Assembly (NCBI GenBank): GCA_903848645.1
Contig: CAINGU010000086.1
Coordinates: 1 to 64,000 of the forward strand
Length of the DNA: 64,000 bases
Direction of reading: 5' to 3'
Source: an uncultured cyanobacterium
GTDB lineage: Bacteria; Cyanobacteriota; Cyanobacteriia; Cyanobacteriales; Nostocaceae
The notes beneath the pieces are model-generated. The model made no database searches. It worked only from the letters and a program-made list of their open reading frames with translations, and had not been told where the DNA came from. Each line of letters opens with the position of its first letter. Position 1 is the first letter of the stretch. Of this stretch, positions 55,586-63,329 are shown piece by piece. The translations under genes and the position numbers were made by a program.

Positions 55586-57463
55586 GTGCTAACAGCAATT
55601 TCAGGCAAACAACAACCGACAAAGAGCGGGATGGTAAATTACTGGGCGATCGCCATTGGCATTAATCAATATCAATTATTTCAACCTCTCAGTTGCGCTC
55701 AAGCTGATGCTGAGACAATCAAAGATTTTTTGGGGTCACAAGCAGGTTTTTTCCCCGAAAACTGCCTGTTAATGACAAATACTTCGCCTCCCATAGGAAA
55801 TAAATCTTCCTATCCTACAAAAGAAAATATTCTCTCGTTGCTAGAAGAATTAGCAGCTAATTTTTGGCAGCCGGAAGACCATTTATGGTTATTCTTTAGC
55901 GGCTATGGGGTTAACTACAAAGAACAAGATTATTTAATGCCAGTCGCAGGAAATCCTGAGCAAGTTCCCGAAACTGGTATAGAAGTACGCTCGCTTATGC
56001 AAAGCTTGCAAGTTACCGGACTCAATGTTTTACTCATCTTCGATATTAACCGTGCTTTTGGGACTCAAGCAGATGCACCCGTAGGCCAAGAAATCATTGA
56101 ACTAGCCAAAGAACTACAAATGGCGGCGATTATTTCTTGTCAACCCGAAGAATTTTCCCATGAAAGCACAGAATTAGGTCATGGTTTCTTCACCGCAGCA
56201 TTATTAGAAGCCTTGGGTTCTGGAAAAGGATACAACTTCACCGATTTAGCAGCTTATCTGAGTTATCTTACCCCCAAACTTTGTCAACACCACTGGCGGC
56301 CAGCCCAAAACCCTGTAACTATTATTCCTGCTCAACAGCCAGCTATTTTACCCGTGTTGACATTAGATGAAAACTCAGAAGCGATAATTTTTCCAGAAGA
56401 AAGTTTTGCTGTCACCCGAACTGCACCACCCCTAGAAAACACGGACTCTAGTACCACCACAGACTCAGCTTGGTGGGCAGAAAATGCCTCAGTAGAAACT
56501 ACTTTAAGCCAAATAGCAACTAAGAAAAATTTAGCCCCCGCATCAATTCCAGAGTCACTTGTTACTAGCAATCACACCTTAGCAACTTCCCCAGAATCCT
56601 CTCCAGGGGGTAGATTTATCCCCACTTTCACCACAGCCAAAGCCTATCCCTCACATCTGTCCCAAGCACCCATTTGGCAACAATTTATCATCTGGGGAGG
56701 CGGGACTATGGTGATAGTAGCTTTAATCGCTACATTTTTGCTCCGCAATCAGGAGAGTTTCCAGTTTAAAAATTTTGCCAAAACAGTATCCAACAATAGC
56801 ACTAGCCAATCTCAGTTTCCCCAAATATTCCCCTCTAGCCGAAACACTTTGCATACAGACTCTAGCAAACGCAATCAAGCCATGTTAGAGCTAGAAAAAA
56901 TGTCTCTTGTCCCTACTCAACCTAATCATTTAAGTATTGCGATCGCTAAAGCCCAGAGAATTCAACCGGACGCACCACAATACGCCAAAGCTCAGGAAAA
57001 TATTCAAGTTTGGTGTCAAATGATTTTAGAGTTGGCACAAGTACAAGCCCAACAAAGAAAATATGAAAATGCTATCGCAACTGCTCAGTTAATTACTAAA
57101 AAAGAGCCGCTTTATTCCCAAGCTCAAACTGTCATTCAAAAATGGCAACTAGAAACCAAGCAATATCTAAGCAACAAAACTATCTTAGCGACTGCAAAAG
57201 CGTTAATCATTCCTGAACAAGCATCTACCTATAATCGCGCCATCGAAGTCGCTAAAAAAATCCAAAAAGGACAACCTGGTTTTGAAATTGCCCAAACATC
57301 AATTAATAACTGGAGTGAAAAAATTTTAGATTTAGCTAAAAGTCATGCTACTCAAGGAGATTTGAATACCGCTATTGCCACTGCTGCTTTAGTTCCTACA
57401 AGTGCGATCGCCTATGAAGATGCCCAGGATGCTATCCAAAAATGGCAACTTCAAAAAAATTAG
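55586..57463 (+). CDS. Caspase-like (peptidase C14) protein with substituted catalytic dyad, membrane helix and C-terminal repeats
   Basis: The 625-residue product starts at GTG (an ATG 15 codons in, MVNYWAIAIGINQYQ, is equally good). A caspase p20-like domain spans about residues 16-230 (IAIGINQY, LSCAQADAETIKDFL, LFFSGYGVNY, LLIFDINRAFG). The catalytic His of F-S-G-H-G is Tyr107 and the catalytic Cys is Asn155, so the protease is probably inactive. A serine-rich linker and one membrane helix (WGGGTMVIVALIATFLL) follow. The C-terminal 200 residues contain four repeats like AIATAQLITKKEPLYSQAQ and end in W-Q-L-Q-K-N. Cyanobacterial orthocaspase homologues with a substituted dyad are known. 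Confidence 0.85.
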   Translation: MLTAISGKQQPTKSGMVNYWAIAIGINQYQLFQPLSCAQADAETIKDFLGSQAGFFPENCLLMTNTSPPIGNKSSYPTKENILSLLEELAANFWQPEDHLWLFFSGYGVNYKEQDYLMPVAGNPEQVPETGIEVRSLMQSLQVTGLNVLLIFDINRAFGTQADAPVGQEIIELAKELQMAAIISCQPEEFSHESTELGHGFFTAALLEALGSGKGYNFTDLAAYLSYLTPKLCQHHWRPAQNPVTIIPAQQPAILPVLTLDENSEAIIFPEESFAVTRTAPPLENTDSSTTTDSAWWAENASVETTLSQIATKKNLAPASIPESLVTSNHTLATSPESSPGGRFIPTFTTAKAYPSHLSQAPIWQQFIIWGGGTMVIVALIATFLLRNQESFQFKNFAKTVSNNSTSQSQFPQIFPSSRNTLHTDSSKRNQAMLELEKMSLVPTQPNHLSIAIAKAQRIQPDAPQYAKAQENIQVWCQMILELAQVQAQQRKYENAIATAQLITKKEPLYSQAQTVIQKWQLETKQYLSNKTILATAKALIIPEQASTYNRAIEVAKKIQKGQPGFEIAQTSINNWSEKILDLAKSHATQGDLNTAIATAALVPTSAIAYEDAQDAIQKWQLQKN

Positions 57464-57509
57464 TCAGTTGTTAGTTGTTAGTTGTTAGTTGTTAGTTGTC
57501 AGTTGTCAC
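57461..57509 (+). repeat. Heptamer array (TTGTTAG type), 7 units, on a stop codon
   Basis: TAGTCAG, four TTGTTAG, TTGTCAG, TTGTCAC. The first TAG is the stop codon of the caspase-like gene. Confidence 0.88.
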
Positions 57510-57520
57510 TGGTAAAACAA

Positions 57521-57548
57521 TTACCAATTACCAATTACCAATTAACAA
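57521..57548 (+). repeat. Heptamer array (TTACCAA)x4, on a stop codon
   Basis: Three TTACCAA units and TTAACAA. The array covers the stop codon of the minus-strand gene that ends at 57542. Confidence 0.85.
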
Positions 57549-57919
57549 TACTGTGAAATATCTTCGCCACAGGTATCAGCTAAATAGCACATCGCTTTAA
57601 ATCGCAAACCTACTACTTCTTCATATAAAGGGTTAAGTTTACACATTGGCGGAATATGAAATAAAATTCTACCAAATACTTTGACATCGCGCTCAAATGG
57701 ACACTGAGCCGGAATGTATTTACATAGACGGTGAGCTAATTGGCGATCGCTTACTTGGATGTTATCTACCCAATTTCTCAAAGGACGGAAAAAATCCCAA
57801 ACAGGCTGGGATGGAAGATGATGCAATGAACTCACATTAGCTTCACTAGAGTCTACTGGATGTAGAGAAATCCAACTTGCTAAAAAAATCTTCTTGTTGG
57901 TATTTTTAGATACCTTCAT
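57542..57919 (-). CDS. Mo-dependent nitrogenase C-terminal domain protein (stand-alone)
   Basis: The start MKVSKNTNKK at 57919 has a strong GAGGAATT Shine-Dalgarno sequence, so the 125-residue version is preferred to a longer frame. The core PLRNWVDNIQVSDRQLAHRL, CPFERDVKVFGRILFHIPP and MCKLNPLYEEVVGLRFKAM with the cysteines in YIPAQCPF, PPMCKLN, KAMCYLADTCGED and SQYC matches the Mo-nitro_C family. These small proteins are common in cyanobacteria, including non-fixers, and no function has been shown. No nif gene is nearby. Confidence 0.85.
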   Translation of the reverse strand: MKVSKNTNKKIFLASWISLHPVDSSEANVSSLHHLPSQPVWDFFRPLRNWVDNIQVSDRQLAHRLCKYIPAQCPFERDVKVFGRILFHIPPMCKLNPLYEEVVGLRFKAMCYLADTCGEDISQYC

Positions 57920-58230
57920 GGTAATTCCTCTCTTCTTAATGAGGGTATTCACCTTACTGATGAATATAGAATATGACAAGAACCTAAACCCGAAAACAGC
58001 ATTATTACGGAAATTCTGTAAAAAGTGTAATCAACTGCTTCCTATATTATTTGTTAATACGTCACTTTAATCGTAAGTTCCCGAAAGCAATACTGTATTT
58101 ATTCAATCTTCTGGATAACTTGACACAGTTAAGATTTTAGTGAAGACATCTGTCTTTGGACGTTATTTTTCTTAACTGTAACAAAACTTATTATAGCAAT
58201 AATTATCAATAATTAGGATTAGGGGAAATC
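57920..58230. other. Intergenic region
   Basis: I see no gene, array or strong hairpin. It presumably holds the promoter of the nitrogenase-domain gene. Confidence 0.4.
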
Positions 58231-58546
58231 ATTGTATTTTTGTTAAGCATGATAGTGATTCACGCTAACCTATCTCATGCTGGCTTTTTTAGCATTGCTA
58301 TCGAGGTGTACCCATATTCCTCTAGGCTTATTGATAGTTCTTACTTTCGGCTGTGGCATCCTCTCTGCTTGCTTTCTCAATGACACCATAGCTCTAATTT
58401 TTACATCCCTCAGTTTAAGTCTAACTCTATCTTTGGGCTTAAATCAGATCCATTTTAACAAAGGTAAAGTCGGCACTGTTTTTGAGGGTAAATCTCAATT
58501 TAATTTAACTCTGGAACAGGCCTTGCAAAAACAAGGTAAGTTCTAA
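58231..58546 (+). pseudogene. Remnant of an ArsB/SLC13-type anion transporter
   Basis: From 58231 one frame reads I-V-F-L-L-S-M-I-V-I-H-A-N-L-S-H-A-G-F-F. This is like the segment IVFLLSMMVVNANLSYSGFF that I recall from cyanobacterial SLC13-like transporters. The next frame (ATG at 58277) then continues with HIPLGLLIVLTFGCGILSA and CFLNDTIALIF, the following transporter segment. The transition near 58290 is a frameshift. After LSLGLNQI the sequence diverges (NKGKVGTVFEGKSQF). Neither the N-terminal 60 residues nor the rest of the transporter is present. A short 89-residue product is unlikely to be functional. Confidence 0.6.
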
Positions 58547-58553
58547 ATTCGAC

Positions 58554-58589
58554 TAAAAAACGCAAAGATGCTAGAAAACACCTTTGCGT
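58554..58589 (-). terminator. Terminator of rnj
   Basis: On the minus strand the stem CGCAAAG/CTTTGCG is followed by TTTTTT. It lies 10 bp after the rnj stop codon. Confidence 0.75.
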
Positions 58590-58599
58590 GAGCTAATTC

Positions 58600-60366
58600 T
58601 TAAGAAGCCACAGCAGTAGAACGAGTGCGTCGTCTTCTACCATCAGAAACCTTCACAGCAGGCTCTTCAGGAACTTGCATCAATAACGTCAAAGAAGGTT
58701 GACATTGTAACTCTCTCCGCATAGAACGAGCCAATTCTCGCTCTAAAGTTTCCTGTAACCCCCCCCAGTCTGTATCAGCGGGTTGTCCTCCTTCGGGAGA
58801 AAACTCTGACCAACGGACGCTAAGAATTTCTTCAATGCGTTGTTGTACCCATTTTTGCAAAAGCGATCGCTCGATACTTGTCACCACACCTTGCATATGA
58901 ATTTCTGTTTTTGCCATGAGCTTACCACTCCAATCAATGGCAGCAGCAATAGTTACCGTCCCTTCAGAAGCCATGCGTTGACGTTCTTGCAACACCTTAG
59001 AACTAACCATGCCAGAACTAGAAGTATCCACCAATTCAATCCCCGCTGCCACTTTGCCAGAAACACGGATAGAATTTTCTGTTAACTCTATGACATCCCC
59101 ATTTTGGATAATCACCATATTTTCCGCCGGAATGCCCATACTTTGAGCAGTTTCCGAATGCTTCACTAACATTCGATGTTCACCGTGGAATGGCACAAAG
59201 AACTTAGGACGAGTTAAAGCAATCATCAGCTTTTGTTCTTCCTGACAGCCGTGGCCGGAAACGTGAATACCTTTATCCCGTCCATAGACCACTTTAGCTC
59301 CCTGAATCATCAATTTATCAATGGTGTTCACCACTGCAATTGTATTACCAGGAATGGGGTTAGCAGAGAATAGAACCGTATCTCCTTGGCGAATTTTGAT
59401 ATGGGGGTGTTCTTTATTAGCAATTCTTGTCATCGCTGCCATTGTTTCACCCTGAGAGCCAGTAGTTAAAATCAGCACTCTCTCATCTGGCATTCCCCGA
59501 ACAGTATGCAACGGTTGGAACAGGCTATCTTCACACTTGATATAACCTAAATTCCGAGCGTGGGCGATTAAATTTAGCATGGAACGCCCGACAATTGTCA
59601 CCACACGATTATGTTTTCTTGCTAGTTGCAAAATCATGTTAATGCGATGGACACTAGAAGAAAAGGTGGTGACAAATAAGCGTCCAGTAGCGTGGGAAAA
59701 TTCTCGGTCAAGGTTAGGAAAAACAGCCCGTTCGGAAGGTGTAAATCCTGGCAATTCTGCGTTAGTGGAATCACTCAATAAGCAAAGTACGCCTTTTTCA
59801 CCATGTTCAGCCAGGCGTTGCAAGTCAAACTTTTCACCATCCACGGGAGTATGATCAATTTTAAAATCTCCGGTGTGGATAACTACGCCTATTGGTGTAT
59901 GAATAGCAACGGTGAAGCTATCAGCAATGGAGTGGGTGTTGCGGATATATTCAACAAAGAAATGTTTGCCAATTCGCACCATATCACGGGGCATGACTGT
60001 TCTTAGTTCTGTGCGGTCGCGTACCCCTGCTTCTTCTAATTTACCCTCTAGCATGGCCATTGCTAGTCTTGGTCCATGAATCACTGGAATATCAAATTGC
60101 TTCAAATGAAAAGCAATACCACCGATATGGTCTTCATGACCATGGGTGACAATCATGCCTTTAATTTTGTGGCGATTTTCCCGCAAATAAGTTGTATCAG
60201 GTAATACAATATTTACCCCGTGCATTGCTTCTGTGGGAAAGGCTAATCCTGCATCTAACAGGATAATTTCGTCCTCATACTCGAAAACACAAGTGTTTTT
60301 ACCTATTTCGTGCAAGCCGCCCAAAGGAATAATTTTGAGAGCGGAATTAGCTTCGTTTTTAACCAT
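58600..60366 (-). CDS. rnj: Ribonuclease J
   Basis: RNase J is a 5'-3' exo- and endonuclease of the beta-lactamase/beta-CASP family, central to mRNA decay in cyanobacteria. The 588-residue protein has the metal motif VTHGHEDHIGGI, LLSDSTNAELPGFT, the beta-CASP motifs VTTFSSSVHRI, LTTGSQGETMAAM and HVSGHGCQEEQKL, and FFVPFHGEHRMLVKH. It ends in a basic tail SDGRRRRTRS. The dapA gene lies upstream on the same strand, and asd before it, in the cyanobacterial order. Confidence 0.95.
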   Translation of the reverse strand: MVKNEANSALKIIPLGGLHEIGKNTCVFEYEDEIILLDAGLAFPTEAMHGVNIVLPDTTYLRENRHKIKGMIVTHGHEDHIGGIAFHLKQFDIPVIHGPRLAMAMLEGKLEEAGVRDRTELRTVMPRDMVRIGKHFFVEYIRNTHSIADSFTVAIHTPIGVVIHTGDFKIDHTPVDGEKFDLQRLAEHGEKGVLCLLSDSTNAELPGFTPSERAVFPNLDREFSHATGRLFVTTFSSSVHRINMILQLARKHNRVVTIVGRSMLNLIAHARNLGYIKCEDSLFQPLHTVRGMPDERVLILTTGSQGETMAAMTRIANKEHPHIKIRQGDTVLFSANPIPGNTIAVVNTIDKLMIQGAKVVYGRDKGIHVSGHGCQEEQKLMIALTRPKFFVPFHGEHRMLVKHSETAQSMGIPAENMVIIQNGDVIELTENSIRVSGKVAAGIELVDTSSSGMVSSKVLQERQRMASEGTVTIAAAIDWSGKLMAKTEIHMQGVVTSIERSLLQKWVQQRIEEILSVRWSEFSPEGGQPADTDWGGLQETLERELARSMRRELQCQPSLTLLMQVPEEPAVKVSDGRRRRTRSTAVAS

Positions 60367-60589
60367 TTTGTCCTGGAGATTGTTGTTGGTTGTGAATCAG
60401 TTGATAGTTCTATTTCTTGTATGAAAGAAAACACCAAATTTCTCTTTAAATTCAGCTTTTATAGAGTCCTATTTTTCGTTTCCGTCAAACTGAATGATTT
60501 TTATATTGTTCAGTTGTAGCACAGGTGTTTAAATTGCAATTTTGTAACAATTCGTACACATTATTTATAAATCGCTCACCTATTGTTGC

Positions 60590-61474
60590 TTAGATTAAAT
60601 TCAGCTTTTGCATTACTGATTCTAACTTTTTCAACACATCCGGATCAGCTTCACACAGAGGTGGACGAGTTGAACCTACTTCCCAACCTTGCAGTTTTAG
60701 CGCTTCTTTTACAGGAATGGGATTCGTAGTTAAAAATAAAGCTTTAAACAATGGAAACAATTGTAGATGAATGTCGGTAGCAATTTGCATTTTGCCTACT
60801 GCAAATGCTTGAATCATCTGTTGGAGTTGATTACCGACTAAATGAGAAGCCACACTGACGATACCGTGAGCGCCTATGGCTAACATGGGTAGGGTCAAAG
60901 AATCATCTCCAGCGTAAATCCGAAATTCTTTTGGTGTCAAGCGGCGGATTTCACTAACTTGATCTAAGTTACCACTGGCTTCTTTAATGGCGACAATATT
61001 ATCAATTTCTGCTAACTGCACTACGGTTTCTGGAAGCAGGTTTTGACCAGTCCGTCCGGGAATATTATATAACATCATCGGCAGGTCGGGAATTGATTGT
61101 GCTATTGCCTGAAAATGTTGATATAAGCCAGTTTGCGGTGGTTTGTTGTAATAGGGAACTACTTGTAAAGAACCATGTACTCCTATTTTAGCCGCTTTTT
61201 GGGTAGCTGCGATCGCTTCTTTAGTGTAATTAGAACCACATCCAGCAATTACTTTAGCTTTCCCTGATACAGCTTGCAATACCTCAACAAATAATTGGTA
61301 TTCTTCATCCCAACTCAATGTTGGAGATTCCCCTGTTGTTCCACAGACCACTAATGTATCACTACCGTTGCTAACCAGATAATCGGCTAGTTTGCCAACT
61401 ACATCATAATTAATACTGCCGTCTGCCTGAAACGGCGTAATCATAGCTGTTATAATTTTGCCAAAATCTCCCAC
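60590..61474 (-). CDS. dapA: 4-hydroxy-tetrahydrodipicolinate synthase
   Basis: DapA condenses aspartate semialdehyde with pyruvate toward lysine and diaminopimelate. The 294-residue TIM-barrel enzyme has [34 protein letters not shown] (catalytic Tyr) and the Schiff-base Lys in [10 protein letters not shown]. The start is GTG with AGGAGAG upstream. asd lies 119 bp upstream in the same direction, so the substrate of DapA is made by the neighbour. A heptamer array separates the two genes. Confidence 0.96.
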   Translation of the reverse strand: MGDFGKIITAMITPFQADGSINYDVVGKLADYLVSNGSDTLVVCGTTGESPTLSWDEEYQLFVEVLQAVSGKAKVIAGCGSNYTKEAIAATQKAAKIGVHGSLQVVPYYNKPPQTGLYQHFQAIAQSIPDLPMMLYNIPGRTGQNLLPETVVQLAEIDNIVAIKEASGNLDQVSEIRRLTPKEFRIYAGDDSLTLPMLAIGAHGIVSVASHLVGNQLQQMIQAFAVGKMQIATDIHLQLFPLFKALFLTTNPIPVKEALKLQGWEVGSTRPPLCEADPDVLKKLESVMQKLNLI

Positions 61475-61500
61475 ACTCTTTTCTCTCCTAATTTTTTAGT

Positions 61501-61549
61501 TTGTCAGTTGTTAGTTGTTCGTTGTCAGTTGTCAGTTGTTCGTTGTTAA
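61501..61549 (+). repeat. Heptamer array (TTGTCAG/TTGTTCG), 7 units
   Basis: TTGTCAG, TTGTTAG, TTGTTCG, TTGTCAG, TTGTCAG, TTGTTCG, TTGTTAA between dapA and asd. The minus-strand reading is CTGACAA-like, the same family and orientation relative to the gene as before recG and ctaC. Confidence 0.88.
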
Positions 61550-61593
61550 TTACCTATGAATAATGACTAACTATCTAATGACTAGATTTAGAC

Positions 61594-62631
61594 TTATGCT
61601 GTAGTTGCTTTTAGTAGATTTTTGGCTACTAATAATTCGGCAATTTGGACTGCATTCAATGCTGCACCTTTACGGATTTGGTCGCCGCATAGCCACAATT
61701 CTAAACCACAAGCATGAGAAATATCCTGGCGAATTCTCCCCACTAAAACTTCATCTTTACCACTGGCATCTATGGGCATGGGAAAATAATTCGCTTGCCA
61801 ATCTTCTACTAATTTAACACCAGGTGATTTTCTTAAAATTTCTCTAGCCTCATCGGGATCAAAAGGAGTTTCAAACTCCAGATTAATGGCTTCAGAATGG
61901 GCGCGGAGGACGGGAACTCTGACACAAGTGGCTGTAATTCTAATTTCTGAACTACCAAAAATTTTGCGGGTTTCGTTCACCATTTTCATTTCTTCCTCAC
62001 AATATCCCCAAGCTGTTAAAGGGGAATTATGGGTAAATAGATTAAATGCCAATGGGTAGGGTAAGACCTCCGCTACTGGTTGCTTTCCTTGTAGTATAGC
62101 GTCACTTTGGATTTTGACTTCCTCCATTGCCTTCGCACCAGCACCACTAGCAGATTGATAGGTAGCAGCTACAATTCTTTTAACTGGTTTTACTTGGTGT
62201 AATGGCCACACTGCCAAGGACATAAGAATTGTCGTACAGTTGGGATTAGCGATAATCCCTTTGTGATGAAATGCGGCTTGGGGATTTACCTCTGGGACTA
62301 CCAAGGGTACTTCCGGGTTCATGCGGAAGGCGCTGGAATTATCAATTATCACTGCTCCCTTATCCACAGCTACCCCAGCCCAAGTTTTGGAGATGCTACC
62401 TCCGGCACTAGCTAAGACTATATCTAAGTTTTCCAAACTGCGATCGCTCACTGCCTCAACGGGGATATCTTCACCTTTGAATCTGAGTGTTTTTCCAGCA
62501 CTGCGTTCTGATGCCAATAATTTTAAGTTGGCTAGGGGGAAATTTCGGCTTTCTAGTAATTCCAGCAACTCTGTGCCTACAGCACCAGTTGCTCCCAAAA
62601 TAGCTACACGATAGGACTTAGACAAGCTCAA
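61594..62631 (-). CDS. asd: Aspartate-semialdehyde dehydrogenase
   Basis: Asd reduces aspartyl phosphate to the semialdehyde for lysine, methionine and threonine synthesis. The 345-residue protein has VAILGATGAVGTELLELL, the catalytic Cys in NPNCTTILMSLA, QSASGAGAKAME and the catalytic His near RVPVLRAHSEAI. The listed start is TTG; a second TTG two codons later (position 62625) has better spacing from AAGGAG and may be the real one. Confidence 0.95.
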   Translation of the reverse strand: MSLSKSYRVAILGATGAVGTELLELLESRNFPLANLKLLASERSAGKTLRFKGEDIPVEAVSDRSLENLDIVLASAGGSISKTWAGVAVDKGAVIIDNSSAFRMNPEVPLVVPEVNPQAAFHHKGIIANPNCTTILMSLAVWPLHQVKPVKRIVAATYQSASGAGAKAMEEVKIQSDAILQGKQPVAEVLPYPLAFNLFTHNSPLTAWGYCEEEMKMVNETRKIFGSSEIRITATCVRVPVLRAHSEAINLEFETPFDPDEAREILRKSPGVKLVEDWQANYFPMPIDASGKDEVLVGRIRQDISHACGLELWLCGDQIRKGAALNAVQIAELLVAKNLLKATTA

Positions 62632-63329
62632 CTCCTTCTTTACGAGGTAATTAGCAATTTTTCTGTTCGGGACAACTCAAAAAATTAAATATCTCTGTTT
62701 ATTTCTCTCAACAGCAGATGTTAAATAATAAAATTTGCATATTCTTGCGATTTTATCTCAGTTTTCGAGGTCTATTGAGAAATTTGAGACTTTGGTTGTT
62801 TATATCGTAGTTAAATTAAGTGATATCGCAGTTTACAACAATTGGTTATAACAATCAAATATATTACACTATCAGGATAATGTACTATTATACAGTAAAC
62901 TGCAAAAAAAGGGAAACCAAGAGAGAGCAAAATTTAGGTATTTTTGAGAAGCCTTGGCGGTAAAGTTACAGCAGCGGTCAGCGGTCAGCAGTAAAACCCT
63001 TTATGTGCAAGACTTTGGTGATGAAAATTTTTACCTCATTTACCTGCAATATGCTGTATCTTAACAGAACTAGGGCGACTATATTCAAAGAATATCATAA
63101 AGTTTTCATTCCCTTGCTTTTGGCAGTAAACTGGATATCTGCTAAAGGACATTCATCCGCCTTTGGATTTGAATGATGCCTGATCAGCATATCCTCACTA
63201 GGAGAGATAAAGATAGAAATGCCTTAAAATAGCTTTGCCAAAGCTGTACGCATTGTTTTCCAGTGTGGTAGGTAATCGCGTCTTGTGTATACTCTAAAGA
63301 TCAAAATACCAGAAATATAGAAACAAAGC
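62632..63329. other. Divergent intergenic region between asd and tig
   Basis: About 700 bp with a 9-bp inverted repeat GCAGTTTAC (62828) / GTAAACTGC (62895) followed by seven A residues. No gene is supported. The promoters of asd and tig must lie here. Confidence 0.45.
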
